64,000 nucleotides of DNA from Candidatus Bariatricus faecipullorum (lineage in GTDB: Bacteria; Bacillota; Clostridia; Lachnospirales; Lachnospiraceae): contig DWYV01000056.1 of NCBI GenBank assembly GCA_019118525.1, positions 1 through 64,000 of the forward strand. The letters are read 5' to 3'. Of the stretch, positions 34,160 through 43,589 are shown one piece after another. A program made the translations under genes and the position numbers. Position 1 is the stretch's first letter. Every line of letters starts with the position of its first letter. The notes beneath the pieces were generated by a model that saw only the letters and a program-made list of their open reading frames with translations, did not search any database and had not been told where the DNA came from.

Positions 34160-34582
34160 CTGATTGCCCTGCTGTCCGGCGCGCTGATGAGCGTCCAGGG
34201 CGTATTTAATACCCAGGTGACCAGGACAACGGGAATGTGGGTCAGCAATGCCTGGGTGCAGCTGAGCGCTTTCGCGCTGTGTTTTGTGCTGTGGCTCATA
34301 AACGGAAGAGATTCTGTATCTGCCCTGGCGGAGGTGGAGCCCAAATACATGCTTCTGGGAGGAGTTATCGGGGCCGGAATTACCTGGACGGTCATTCGCA
34401 GTACGGCAGACCTCGGACCCGCAAAGGCGGCCCTGCTCATCGTCATCGCCCAGCTTACCGTGGCCTATGTGATTGAGCTGTTCGGCTGGTTCGGCATGGA
34501 GAAGGCGGCCTTTGAATGGAGGAAAGCCGGAGGGCTGGTTCTGGCGCTTCTGGGAATCGCCCTGTTTCAGTGGGAAAGCTGA
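34145..34582 (+). CDS. DMT-type membrane protein, YdcZ/DUF606 family
   Basis: A 145-residue protein with five hydrophobic segments. It starts FLIALLSGALMSVQGVFNTQ, the typical first helix of the DUF606 (YdcZ) family, and has LGPAKAALLIVIAQL in the fourth. These are half-size members of the drug/metabolite transporter group. Substrate unknown; a link to arginine is only positional. SD AAAGGAGGG and the ATG lie in the loop of an 11-bp inverted repeat (34100-34110 with 34149-34159). Confidence 0.85.
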   Translation: MMTGFLIALLSGALMSVQGVFNTQVTRTTGMWVSNAWVQLSAFALCFVLWLINGRDSVSALAEVEPKYMLLGGVIGAGITWTVIRSTADLGPAKAALLIVIAQLTVAYVIELFGWFGMEKAAFEWRKAGGLVLALLGIALFQWES

Positions 34583-34590
34583 AAAAGGAG

Positions 34591-34619
34591 TTGCCAGTCT
34601 TCGGGAAATTCGCTACAAT
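34591..34619 (+). promoter_or_regulatory. Promoter of the comEA gene
   Basis: TTGCCA (34591-34596), 17-bp spacer, TACAAT (34614-34619), about 50 bp before the comEA start. Confidence 0.7.
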
Positions 34620-34669
34620 AAGAGGTGTCTGAGTAGTTCGGGGGACGCATCCGCGGAAAGGATGGATGT

Positions 34670-35314
34670 ATGCGAAGGAAAAGACACCTGTTACTGTTAT
34701 TTGGAATGATGCTGATGCAGGCTCTGGCCTGTCCGGGCTGTGACAGTCCGGGGGAGGACGCTTCCCTGGAGGAACTTGCGGCGGAAGAAACTCCAGCAGA
34801 GGAGGAAGCTGACCGGGAGGCGGCAGAAGACGGGCAGGAGGAGACGGCAGAGGAAGAAAAAAGCAGAATCTACGTCTATGTCTGCGGTCAGGTGGAATAC
34901 CCCGGTGTGTATGAACTGGAAGAGGGAGACCGGGTATTCCAGGCTCTGGAAGCAGCCGGAGGACTGACGGAAGCAGCGGCAGAGTCCTGGCTGAATCAGG
35001 CAGAGATTCTGACCGACGGCGGCCGGATTTATGTGCCGGACCGGGAGGAGGCTGCGGCTTTCCGGGAGGCGGGAGAAGTCCCGGAAACCGGGAATGGCGG
35101 CGGCGCTGCCGGGGAAGACGGAAAAGTCAACCTGAATACGGCGGACCGGGAAGAGCTGATGACATTAAGCGGGATTGGGGAGACAAAGGCGGACAGTATT
35201 CTTCAGTACCGCGAGGAGCATGGCCCGTTTCAGAGCATTGAAGAGATTCAGCAGGTAGACGGTATCAAAGACGGGACGTATCAGAAAATTAAGGACCAGA
35301 TTACGGTCAAATAA
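34670..35314 (+). CDS. comEA: ComEA family DNA-binding competence protein
   Basis: A 214-residue exported protein. An N-terminal hydrophobic segment (residues 5-20) ends at ACPGC and may be a signal anchor or a weak lipobox. A strongly acidic linker (25-65) follows, then an SLBB domain (about 66-125: YVCGQVEYPGVYELEEGDRV) and a double helix-hairpin-helix at the C-terminus (VNLNTADREELMTLSGIG and FQSIEEIQQVDGI). ComEA binds DNA outside the membrane during uptake. comEC is 3 kb downstream, with a two-component system and a GerMN gene between. Start behind GAAAGGATGG. Confidence 0.88.
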   Translation: MRRKRHLLLLFGMMLMQALACPGCDSPGEDASLEELAAEETPAEEEADREAAEDGQEETAEEEKSRIYVYVCGQVEYPGVYELEEGDRVFQALEAAGGLTEAAAESWLNQAEILTDGGRIYVPDREEAAAFREAGEVPETGNGGGAAGEDGKVNLNTADREELMTLSGIGETKADSILQYREEHGPFQSIEEIQQVDGIKDGTYQKIKDQITVK

Positions 35315-35330
35315 TAAGGGAGTCAGGTAA

Positions 35331-36020
35331 ATGAGCAGAAAAGTACTGGTAGTGGACGACGAAAAACTGATTATCAAAGGCATCCGTTACAGTCTGGAGC
35401 AGGACGATATGGAAGTGGACTGCGCCTATGACGGAGAAGAGGCCCTGGAAATGGCAAAACGGAAAAATTACGACATCATTCTTCTGGACGTGATGCTTCC
35501 CAAATGCGACGGGTTTGAAGTGTGCCGTCAGATTCGGGAGTTTTCCGACGTGCCCATTATCATGCTTACCGCCAAGGGTGAGGACATGGATAAAATCCTG
35601 GGCCTGGAATACGGAGCCGATGATTATGTGACCAAGCCTTTCAACATTCTGGAAGTCAAGGCCAGAATGAAGGCGGTCATGCGCCGTTTTGGAAAGAAGA
35701 AGCAGGAGACTTCTTCCGGCAGAATGATAGAAAAAGGGGAACTCAGGATTGACTGCGAGAGCCGGCGGGTGTTCCGGGGAGAGAAGGAACTGAATCTGAC
35801 AGCAAAGGAATTTGACCTGCTGGAGCTTCTGGCGAAAAATCCCAACAAGGTCTACAGCAGGGAGAACCTGCTGAACATCGTCTGGGGTTACGAGTATCCG
35901 GGGGACGCCCGGACAGTAGATGTACATATCCGGCGGCTCAGGGAGAAAATAGAAGAAAATCCAAGTGAACCAAAGTATGTATACACAAAATGGGGAGTTG
36001 GTTATTATTTCAGGGGTTAA
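35331..36020 (+). CDS. OmpR/PhoB-type response regulator
   Basis: A 229-residue regulator. The receiver domain (1-118) has the acidic pair D9-D10, the phosphorylation site D53 in LLDVMLPK and K102 in DDYVTKPF. The winged-helix domain (about 130-228) has ELNLTAKEFDLLELLA and DARTVDVHIRRLREKI. The kinase gene overlaps its end, so they are a pair. Target genes are unknown. Confidence 0.95.
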   Translation: MSRKVLVVDDEKLIIKGIRYSLEQDDMEVDCAYDGEEALEMAKRKNYDIILLDVMLPKCDGFEVCRQIREFSDVPIIMLTAKGEDMDKILGLEYGADDYVTKPFNILEVKARMKAVMRRFGKKKQETSSGRMIEKGELRIDCESRRVFRGEKELNLTAKEFDLLELLAKNPNKVYSRENLLNIVWGYEYPGDARTVDVHIRRLREKIEENPSEPKYVYTKWGVGYYFRG

Positions 36021-37473
36021 ACTTCAGCTTCGGCCTAAATTTTTAAACAGTCTTCAGGTGCGGATTACACTGCTTCTCAGTGTATTTGTCATTGTCTCCT
36101 GCGTGCTGTTTGGGGGGACGGTTCTGGGCAATTACAGCCAGGAACTGCTCTCGGAACGCACGACGGAGATTCAGAACCAGTGCACGATTCTGTGCAGTCA
36201 GATTCTCGGTTCCGGCTATCTGGAGGACGGGGAGTCCTCTGTGGTGGACGCGGAACTGACACAGCTGTCCAATATTTACAGCGCAAGAGTTGTGATTATC
36301 GATGATGAATTCCAGATTATCAAAGATACATATGAGCTCCAGGAAGGAAAGACTATCATATCCGAGGATGTGGTGCGGTGTTTCCGGGGGGAACAGATAA
36401 GTCATTATGACGCGGAGAACCGGTATATCGAGGTGGCGACTCCGGTTATGGAATCAGGAAGCCGCCAGGCGGAAGGCATGATGCTGGTCAGCGCTTCGGC
36501 GGACAGTGTGCTGGGCAGCGTGCATACACTGGAGAACAAAGCCTGGATAGCCCTGGTGGCGATTCTGATTAGCGCGGTAATGCTGGCGGTCTTTGCCGGC
36601 ATGATGATGGTCCGGCCCCTGAGACGCATGGGATGGCGGATTGAAGCCATGGCGGACGGCTACGAGGAGAGTTATCTTCAGGAGAATGCCTACAATGAAA
36701 CCGCCCAGATATCGGCGGCCTTTAACCGTCTCTGGGACAGATACCGGACGATGGACGCCTCCCGGGAGGAATTTGTGGCAAACGTATCCCATGAGCTGAA
36801 GACGCCGCTTGCGTCCATGAAGGTGCTGGCAGATTCCCTGCTTGCCCAGCCGGACGCGCCAGTGGGACTTTATCAGGAATTTATGGGAGACATGTCGGAG
36901 GAAATCGAGCGGGAGAACAAGATTATCAACGACCTGCTGTCCCTGGTGAAGCTGAATAAAAAAGGAGCGGACCTGAACATTCAAAGTGAGAATATCAACG
37001 AACTGGTGGAGCGGATACTGAAGCGTCTGCAGCCTCTGGCGGCGAAGCAGAACATCGAGCTGGTGTTCGAGAGCTTCCGGCCGGTCTACGCGGAAGTGGA
37101 TGAGGTCAAGCTCTCCCTGGCTGTGACAAACCTGGTGGAAAACGCCATCAAATACAACAAAGAAAACGGATGGGTTCACGTGGCGCTGAATGCGGACCAC
37201 AAGTTTTTCTATCTGAAGGTGGCGGATTCGGGAATCGGTATTCCCAGGGAAGACACGGAGCATATTTTTGAGCGTTTTTACCGTGTGGACAAGTCCCATT
37301 CCCGGGAAATCGGCGGCACCGGCCTGGGCCTTTCCATTGCCCGGAATGCGGTGATTATGCACAGGGGCGCCATTAAGGTGCACAGTGAGCCCGGGGAAGG
37401 GACAACATTTACCATACGGATTCCGCTGACTTACATCAGCGGACGTCCACAGGAAAAGGGGACGACGGTATGA
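35977..37473 (+). CDS. Two-component sensor histidine kinase
   Basis: About 498 residues from the ATG at 35977; a GTG at 35965 and a TTG at 35998 are also in frame and none has a good SD, so the start is uncertain. Two membrane spans (about 30-50 and 190-211) enclose an extracellular sensor of about 140 residues. HAMP follows, then the dimerisation domain with His272 in ANVSHELKTPL and the ATPase domain with NLVENAIKYN, DSGIGIP and GGTGLGLSIA. It should phosphorylate the regulator encoded upstream. Its stop overlaps the GerMN gene (ATGA). Confidence 0.93.
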   Translation: MYTQNGELVIISGVKLQLRPKFLNSLQVRITLLLSVFVIVSCVLFGGTVLGNYSQELLSERTTEIQNQCTILCSQILGSGYLEDGESSVVDAELTQLSNIYSARVVIIDDEFQIIKDTYELQEGKTIISEDVVRCFRGEQISHYDAENRYIEVATPVMESGSRQAEGMMLVSASADSVLGSVHTLENKAWIALVAILISAVMLAVFAGMMMVRPLRRMGWRIEAMADGYEESYLQENAYNETAQISAAFNRLWDRYRTMDASREEFVANVSHELKTPLASMKVLADSLLAQPDAPVGLYQEFMGDMSEEIERENKIINDLLSLVKLNKKGADLNIQSENINELVERILKRLQPLAAKQNIELVFESFRPVYAEVDEVKLSLAVTNLVENAIKYNKENGWVHVALNADHKFFYLKVADSGIGIPREDTEHIFERFYRVDKSHSREIGGTGLGLSIARNAVIMHRGAIKVHSEPGEGTTFTIRIPLTYISGRPQEKGTTV

Positions 37474-38414
37474 AAAAGTGGATAATAGCGGCAGGCGCCC
37501 TGGTTTTTGTGCTGGCGGCAGGAGTGATTTTCTACTGCTGTCACGGCAGGGCGGCCCGGGAGGCCGGGAATCAGGGACCGGTTCTGTACCGGCTGAACGC
37601 CGAGGAAACTACCCTGGTAGAGGTCCCCTATGACGGGGACACGGATAATTCGGAAGAGGCCGTGGAAAGTATGCTGGCGGCGCTGGCCCGGGAGCAGGAG
37701 GATGAGGACACCCGTCCTGCCATCCCGGAAGGGGTGGAGGTGCAGAACTATGTTCTGGAAGATGAAAAGCTGTGCCTGAACTTTAACAGTGCCTATCAGG
37801 AGATGGATACGGTAAGAGAGGTGCTCTGCCGGGCGGCGCTGGTGCGCTCCCTGACAGGAATTGACGGGGTAGACATGGTGGCCGTGCAGGTGGACGGTGT
37901 GTTCCTACAGAATAAGGAGGGCAGGGAATACGGGTTCCAGCAGACGGAGGATTTTGTGCAGAATACCGGTTCCTCCATCAATTCCTACGAGGAGACCACG
38001 CTGACCCTCTATTTTGCAAACGAAAGCGGCAGGGCTCTGACGGCAGAGAAAGAAACGGTGCGGTATCATACCAGTCAGTCCCGGGAACAGCTGGTCATTG
38101 AGCAGCTGATGAAAGGCCCCGGGGTAAGCGGGCATAAAGCAGTGATACCGGCGGACGCCAGACTGCTCAGCGTATCGGTCCGGGACGGCGTCTGCTACGT
38201 GAATTTCGATGAAGGGTTTAACAGTCTGGTGGAGGGCGTCACCCCGGAGGTGATGGTCTACGCCATCGTCAACTCCGTCACGGAAAGCACTTCTACAGGT
38301 CAGGTGCAGATAACGGTGGACGGAGAGACGCCTCAGGTATTTCAGGCCAGCGTGGAGATGGGCGAACCGCTCACCAGCAATCTGGATATTCTGGAGGAGT
38401 CGAATCAGAATTGA
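37470..38414 (+). CDS. GerMN-domain membrane-anchored protein
   Basis: A 314-residue protein with a single N-terminal membrane segment (about 5-25, ending FYCCHG) and two GerMN-type domains: one at about 40-155 with LCLNFNSAYQEMD, one at about 170-300 with TLYFANESG, QLVIEQLMKGP and CYVNFDEGF. GerMN domains occur in the spore protein GerM and in envelope lipoproteins next to two-component systems. Its start overlaps the kinase stop, so it may act with the sensor, for example as an accessory outside the membrane. Its stop overlaps the TTG start of comEC. Confidence 0.85.
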   Translation: MKKWIIAAGALVFVLAAGVIFYCCHGRAAREAGNQGPVLYRLNAEETTLVEVPYDGDTDNSEEAVESMLAALAREQEDEDTRPAIPEGVEVQNYVLEDEKLCLNFNSAYQEMDTVREVLCRAALVRSLTGIDGVDMVAVQVDGVFLQNKEGREYGFQQTEDFVQNTGSSINSYEETTLTLYFANESGRALTAEKETVRYHTSQSREQLVIEQLMKGPGVSGHKAVIPADARLLSVSVRDGVCYVNFDEGFNSLVEGVTPEVMVYAIVNSVTESTSTGQVQITVDGETPQVFQASVEMGEPLTSNLDILEESNQN

Positions 38415-40669
38415 AAAACAGAATTATCAGTCAGATATGCCTGGCGCTGATACTGCTTTGTACGATACTGTTTTATGCGGGAAGGGAGCGGTTCCCCGGC
38501 ATGGGGCCCTCCTTTCTGGAGCAGGAGTATGAAGAGGGCGGCCAGGTGGTATTTACCGGGATTCTTCTGGGAACAGAAGAATCGGACAGGAGCCGGGGCC
38601 TCCGTCTGGGAGAGCTGTCCGGTTTCAAAAAGCCGGGCCGGAAAGAGCAGATTCTGGTCTGGCTGTCTTATCACAGTGCGGAAAGGATTCCGGAAACGGG
38701 GCAGAAAGTAACCGTGTCCGGAACCCTTCATTTCTATCAGAACGCCCCCAATCCGGGGAATTTCGACCAGAAATTTTATTATCAGAAACAGCGTATATAC
38801 GGATATCTCTCGAAGGCGGAAATCCTGTGTGTGACGGGAAAAGCAGACGTCCGGAAGACCGTGCTGGAAGATATCCGGGAGAGGCTGGGAACCCAGATGG
38901 AGAAAAACGCGGGGGAAAAGTACGGGGGAATTCTCCGGGCCATGCTGCTGGGGGAAAGGAAAGCGGCGGATGAGGGAAGCCGGGAGCTCTATCAGAAAAG
39001 CGGCATCAGTCATCTGCTGGCCATCTCCGGCCTTCATGTGTCTTTCTTCGGCATGGGTCTTTACCGGATTCTGCGGAAACTGACGCTGCCCCGGTGGGCT
39101 GCCGCCCTGGCGGGAAGTCTGGTTCTGGCTGCCTATGTGGCCATGACCGGGGCCAGTGTATCTGCCAGAAGGGCGCTTCTGATGTTTCTGGTGCGGATGG
39201 GGGCAGAGGTGACCGGCAGGGTATACGATGGCGTTACTTCCCTGTCCCTGGCGGCCCTCGCCATACTGCTGGAGCAGCCGCTGTGGCTTTTTGACGCCGG
39301 GTTTCTGATGTCCTTTGGCTCGGTGGCAGGGCTGTACCTGCTGACGCCGCTGCTGGCAGGCGGGCAGACCGGGATTTTTTCGAAGCTGGCGCCGCCGGTG
39401 GCGGTGAACCTGGTGCTGCTGCCTCTGGTACTGTACTATTATTTTGAGTATCCCCTGTGGTCCCTGGCCTGGAACCTGGCCGTGATTCCGCTGGCTTCCG
39501 TTGTATTTGCTTCCGGGCTTCTGGGGGCGGCCGCTGGCGTACTGGTTCCGGCTGTCCCGGGGCAGTATCTGGCGGCGGCACTGGGGTTTCCGGCAAAAGT
39601 TCTGCTCTGGTTTTATGAGGCAGGAAGCCGGCTGACGCTGAAGCTTCCGCTGGCAAGGCTGGTGCCGGGAAAACCGGAGGTGTGGAAACTGATTCTCTAC
39701 GTACTGCTGGCCGGCGCCGGAATCGCCCTGCTTCTGGCAGCCGGAGAGACGGCCGGAGAAAAGAACAAAGAAAAGGCCGGCAGGAGAGCCCGGACCGTCT
39801 CGGCCTGCTGTCTGCTGGGCGGGTGTCTGGTCCTCCTTTTTCCGGCCCTTCCGGATGGAAAACTGTCCGTTGTCATGCTGGATGTGGGCCAGGGAGACTG
39901 TCTCTTTATCCAGACTCCCGATGGAAAACGGATGCTGGTGGACGGCGGCAGCAGTACGCAAAAGGAGACCGGCCGCTACCGGATAGAGCCATTCCTGAAA
40001 TATCAGGGGGCGGCAGAGCTGGATTACGTCTTTGTGACCCATGGGGACACGGACCATATCAGCGGAATCCGGGAGCTTCTGGAACGGAGAGAATGGGGGA
40101 TAACCATCCGGCGTCTGGTACTGCCTCCGGGGCAGGTCTGGGAGGAAGAGCTGAAAGAACTGGCCGGACTGGCCAGGAAGGAGAATACCAGAGTCTTTGT
40201 CATGGAGCAGGAGGACAGGCTGGCATTCGAAGAGGTGAGCCTGACCTGCCTCTGGCCGGAAGCGGCTTACCAGGGAGAAACCGGAAACCCGGCTTCCCTT
40301 GTACTGAGCCTGCGCTATGGTAAATTTTCCATGCTGCTGACCGGGGACCTGGAAGGGGAGGGAGAGCAGAAAATGCTGGAATATCTGGAGGAGAAGGAAG
40401 AGAATCCGGCGGGATGGACGGTGCTTAAATGCGGGCACCACGGTTCCAAAAACGCCACCGGAGAGGCGTTTTTGCAGAGGGTACGGCCCTCCCTGGCCTT
40501 TCTGTCTGCCGGAGCAGGCAATCTTTACGGACATCCGTCCCCGGAAGTGCTGGAAAGACTTGAAAAATGGGAATGCACAATTTATAATACCATAGAGTGC
40601 CATGCCACCGGCCTGAAAACAGACGGGCAGACGCTGTCCGTGTGGACGAAAGAGAGGACGGCGGACTAG
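38411..40669 (+). CDS. comEC: ComEC/Rec2 DNA-uptake channel
   Basis: A 752-residue membrane protein that passes single-stranded DNA into the cell during transformation. It has the N-terminal OB-like region (40-150), the Competence membrane domain from about 170 to 450 (SGISHLLAISGLHVSF, GASVSARRALLM), and a metallo-beta-lactamase-like domain at the C-terminus with LDVGQGDCLF, VTHGDTDHISG and KCGHHGSKN. Full length suggests function. The TTG start overlaps the GerMN stop (TTGA), so translation is likely coupled. Whether the organism is naturally competent cannot be told from these genes. Confidence 0.95.
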   Translation: MKNRIISQICLALILLCTILFYAGRERFPGMGPSFLEQEYEEGGQVVFTGILLGTEESDRSRGLRLGELSGFKKPGRKEQILVWLSYHSAERIPETGQKVTVSGTLHFYQNAPNPGNFDQKFYYQKQRIYGYLSKAEILCVTGKADVRKTVLEDIRERLGTQMEKNAGEKYGGILRAMLLGERKAADEGSRELYQKSGISHLLAISGLHVSFFGMGLYRILRKLTLPRWAAALAGSLVLAAYVAMTGASVSARRALLMFLVRMGAEVTGRVYDGVTSLSLAALAILLEQPLWLFDAGFLMSFGSVAGLYLLTPLLAGGQTGIFSKLAPPVAVNLVLLPLVLYYYFEYPLWSLAWNLAVIPLASVVFASGLLGAAAGVLVPAVPGQYLAAALGFPAKVLLWFYEAGSRLTLKLPLARLVPGKPEVWKLILYVLLAGAGIALLLAAGETAGEKNKEKAGRRARTVSACCLLGGCLVLLFPALPDGKLSVVMLDVGQGDCLFIQTPDGKRMLVDGGSSTQKETGRYRIEPFLKYQGAAELDYVFVTHGDTDHISGIRELLERREWGITIRRLVLPPGQVWEEELKELAGLARKENTRVFVMEQEDRLAFEEVSLTCLWPEAAYQGETGNPASLVLSLRYGKFSMLLTGDLEGEGEQKMLEYLEEKEENPAGWTVLKCGHHGSKNATGEAFLQRVRPSLAFLSAGAGNLYGHPSPEVLERLEKWECTIYNTIECHATGLKTDGQTLSVWTKERTAD

Positions 40670-40702
40670 GCAAACAGCAGGAAATATTGTATACTGGAGA
40701 AT

Positions 40703-41689
40703 ATGAAGAGTTTAAATGAAGATTTAAAAACGGGAAACTTCCGGCAGGTTTATCTGCTGTACGGAGAAGAGGATTATTTAAAAAAACAGTATAAAGACCG
40801 GTTTGTCAAAGCCATGGTTCCGGAAGGGGATACCATGAACTACAGCTATTTTGAAGGGAAAAAGACCAGTGTGGCGGAGGTGACGGACCTGGCAGAGACC
40901 ATGCCCTTTCTGGCCGAGAAACGGCTGATTGTGCTGGAAAATACCGGGTTTTTTAAAACGGCTTCCCCGGAGCTTGCGGACTACCTGAAGGAGATGCCGG
41001 AGACCACCTGCATGATTTTTGTGGAGCGGGAAGTGGATAAGCGGGGGAAACTCTATAAGGCCGTAAAAAACAAAGGGCGCATTGTGGAGCTGGACCGTCA
41101 GGATGAGAAAACACTGGTCCGCTGGATAACCGGAAAGGCGAAGCAGGAGGGAAAACAGATGACGGAGTCTGTAGCCCGGTTTCTGATTTCCTGGTCGGGA
41201 CTGGATATGGAACAGCTTTCCCGGGAACTGGAAAAGCTTTTTTCCTATACAATGGGAAGGCAGGAAATCACGGCCGGCGATATCCGGGAAATCTGCACCC
41301 TTCAGCTTACCAGCCAGATTTTCGCCATGGTGGACGCCGTGGCGGAGGGGAAGCAGAAGGAGGCGCTGGACTATTATTACAGTCTGCTGACGCTGAAAGA
41401 GCCGCCCATGCGGATTCTTTCCCTTCTGTGCAGGGAATTCCGGCTCCTCATGGAGGTAAAGGAGATGGAACGCCTGGGGTACGGGCGAAAGGATATCGCC
41501 TCCCGGTGCGGAATAAATCCTTATTTTCTCGGGAAGTACCAGGCCCAGGCAAAACGGTTCCGGAAGGAAGAACTGCGTCAGATAGTGGAGGCAGGGGTTC
41601 AGACGGAAGAGAATTTTAAAATGGGACGGATGGGAGATGTTCTGTCCGTGGAGCTGTTTCTGATAGAATGCAGCAGAGCAGGAAGATAG
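40703..41689 (+). CDS. holA: DNA polymerase III delta subunit
   Basis: A 328-residue clamp-loader subunit. It starts with the family pattern [18 protein letters not shown], has [18 protein letters not shown] and the C-terminal [13 protein letters not shown]-like block ([13 protein letters not shown]). It opens the sliding clamp in replication. The holA-lepA-hemW order is common in Firmicutes; the rpsT, gpr and spoIIP genes that sit between holA and lepA in Bacillus are absent here. Start behind GGAGAAT. Confidence 0.93.
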   Translation: MKSLNEDLKTGNFRQVYLLYGEEDYLKKQYKDRFVKAMVPEGDTMNYSYFEGKKTSVAEVTDLAETMPFLAEKRLIVLENTGFFKTASPELADYLKEMPETTCMIFVEREVDKRGKLYKAVKNKGRIVELDRQDEKTLVRWITGKAKQEGKQMTESVARFLISWSGLDMEQLSRELEKLFSYTMGRQEITAGDIREICTLQLTSQIFAMVDAVAEGKQKEALDYYYSLLTLKEPPMRILSLLCREFRLLMEVKEMERLGYGRKDIASRCGINPYFLGKYQAQAKRFRKEELRQIVEAGVQTEENFKMGRMGDVLSVELFLIECSRAGR

Positions 41690-41706
41690 AGAAGGAGAGA
41701 GACGAC

Positions 41707-43518
41707 ATGCATATTGAGCAGGATAAGATTCGCAATTTCTGTATTATTGCCCACATTGACCACGGGAAATCCACCCTGGCGGACCGGATTATTGAGCAGA
41801 CCGGTCTTCTGACCAGCCGGGAAATGCAGGCCCAGGTGCTGGACAATATGGATCTGGAACGGGAGCGGGGAATTACCATCAAATCCCAGGCCGTGCGGAC
41901 TGTATACAAGGCGAAGAACGGGGAAGAGTACATTTTTAACCTTATCGATACGCCGGGGCATGTGGATTTTAACTATGAGGTTTCCCGGAGCCTGGCGGCC
42001 TGCGACGGGGCTATTCTGGTGGTGGACGCGGCTCAGGGCGTGGAGGCCCAGACACTGGCAAATGTATATCTGGCCCTGGACCACGACCTGGATGTGATGC
42101 CGGTTATCAACAAGATAGACCTGCCAAGCGCAGAACCGGAGCGGGTAATTGAAGAGATAGAGGATGTTATCGGAATTGAGGCGGAAGACGCGCCACGGAT
42201 TTCCGCCAAGACGGGTCTGAACGTGGACCAGGTGCTGGAGCAGATTGTAGAGAAGATTCCGGCGCCCCAGGGAGACCCGGGTGCCCCGCTGAAGGCTCTG
42301 ATTTTTGATTCTCTTTATGACCCCTACAAGGGAGTTATCGTGTTCTGCCGTATCCGGGACGGTGCGATTTCCCGGGGAACCCAGGTGCGCATGATGGCCA
42401 CCGGTGCTGAGGCGGAGGTCGTGGAAGTGGGATATTTTGGCGCAGGCCAGTTTATTCCCTGCGATGAACTTTCTGCCGGTATGGTAGGGTATTTTACCGC
42501 CAGCCTGAAAAACGTGAAGGACACCCGGGTGGGCGATACCGTGACAGACGCAAAAAGACCCTGTGCGGAGGCGCTGCCGGGTTACAAAAAAGTAAACCCC
42601 ATGGTTTACTGCGGGGTGTATCCGGCGGACAGCGCACGGTATCCGGACCTGCGGGACGCCCTGGAAAAGCTGCAGCTCAATGACGCGGCCCTGCAGTTTG
42701 AACCGGAGACGTCCATGGCCCTTGGGTTTGGGTTCCGGTGTGGCTTTCTGGGTCTTTTGCATCTGGAGATTGTCCAGGAGCGGCTGGAGCGGGAATACAA
42801 CCTGGACCTGGTTACCACGGCGCCGGGCGTTATTTACAAGGTGCATAAGACGAACGGGGAAGTGATAGAACTGACGAATCCTTCCAACCTGCCGGAGCCA
42901 TCTGAGATTGAGTACATGGAAGAGCCAGTGGTGAAGGCAGAGATTATGGTGACCTCGGAATTTATCGGGGCTATCATGGATCTGTGCCAGGAACGCCGGG
43001 GAGTATACCAGGGGATGGAGTATCTGGAAGAAACCAGAGCCGTACTGCGGTATCATCTGCCCCTCAACGAGATTATCTATGACTTTTTTGACGCACTGAA
43101 ATCCCGGTCCCGGGGGTATGCCTCTTTTGATTATGAAATGCTGGGATACGAGCGTTCCGAGCTTGTGAAGCTGGATATTTTAATCAATAAAGAAGAAGTG
43201 GATGCGCTCTCCTTTATCGTGTTTGCCGGAAGTGCTTACGAGCGGGGAAGGAAAATGTGTGAAAAGCTGAAGGAGGAAATCCCCAGACAGTTGTTTGAGA
43301 TTCCTATTCAGGCGGCGGTCGGAAGCAAGATTATTGCCCGGGAGACAGTAAAGGCCCTGCGCAAGGACGTGCTGGCCAAGTGCTACGGCGGCGATATTAC
43401 GAGAAAGAAGAAGCTGCTGGAGAAGCAGAAGGAAGGAAAGAAACGGATGCGCCAGGTAGGAAACGTGGAGATTCCGCAGAAGGCCTTTATGAGTGTGCTG
43501 AAATTAGACGACAAATAG
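41707..43518 (+). CDS. lepA: Elongation factor 4 (LepA)
   Basis: A 603-residue translational GTPase that acts on stalled or misplaced ribosomes. G motifs: AHIDHGKST, the switch [16 protein letters not shown] and NKIDLP. The LepA-specific C-terminal domain ends [21 protein letters not shown] before [18 protein letters not shown] 41707 is behind AAGGAGAGAGACGAC; the reading frame extends back into holA without a ribosome site. Confidence 0.98.
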   Translation: MHIEQDKIRNFCIIAHIDHGKSTLADRIIEQTGLLTSREMQAQVLDNMDLERERGITIKSQAVRTVYKAKNGEEYIFNLIDTPGHVDFNYEVSRSLAACDGAILVVDAAQGVEAQTLANVYLALDHDLDVMPVINKIDLPSAEPERVIEEIEDVIGIEAEDAPRISAKTGLNVDQVLEQIVEKIPAPQGDPGAPLKALIFDSLYDPYKGVIVFCRIRDGAISRGTQVRMMATGAEAEVVEVGYFGAGQFIPCDELSAGMVGYFTASLKNVKDTRVGDTVTDAKRPCAEALPGYKKVNPMVYCGVYPADSARYPDLRDALEKLQLNDAALQFEPETSMALGFGFRCGFLGLLHLEIVQERLEREYNLDLVTTAPGVIYKVHKTNGEVIELTNPSNLPEPSEIEYMEEPVVKAEIMVTSEFIGAIMDLCQERRGVYQGMEYLEETRAVLRYHLPLNEIIYDFFDALKSRSRGYASFDYEMLGYERSELVKLDILINKEEVDALSFIVFAGSAYERGRKMCEKLKEEIPRQLFEIPIQAAVGSKIIARETVKALRKDVLAKCYGGDITRKKKLLEKQKEGKKRMRQVGNVEIPQKAFMSVLKLDDK

Positions 43519-43525
43519 ACAGAAG

Positions 43526-43555
43526 AAAAGGCGGTTCTTTCGGGAGCCGCCTTTT
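43526..43555 (+). terminator. Terminator after lepA
   Basis: AAAAGGCGG (43526-43534) pairs with CCGCCTTTT (43547-43555) with further pairs toward a TTTC loop; it ends in four T. Some read-through to hemW is likely, as hemW has no clear promoter of its own in the 34 bp that follow. Confidence 0.8.
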
Positions 43556-43589
43556 GACGCATAACTGTTTCAAAGAGAAGGAGAAGAGG

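Noticed and set aside
38405-40603. 732-codon open frame on the minus strand opposite comEC
   Set aside because: Product is Gln/Pro/His/Arg-rich without any family motif, while the + strand encodes a complete ComEC. It results from base composition.
41599-43056. 485-codon minus-strand frame opposite lepA
   Set aside because: LepA G motifs on the + strand are unambiguous.
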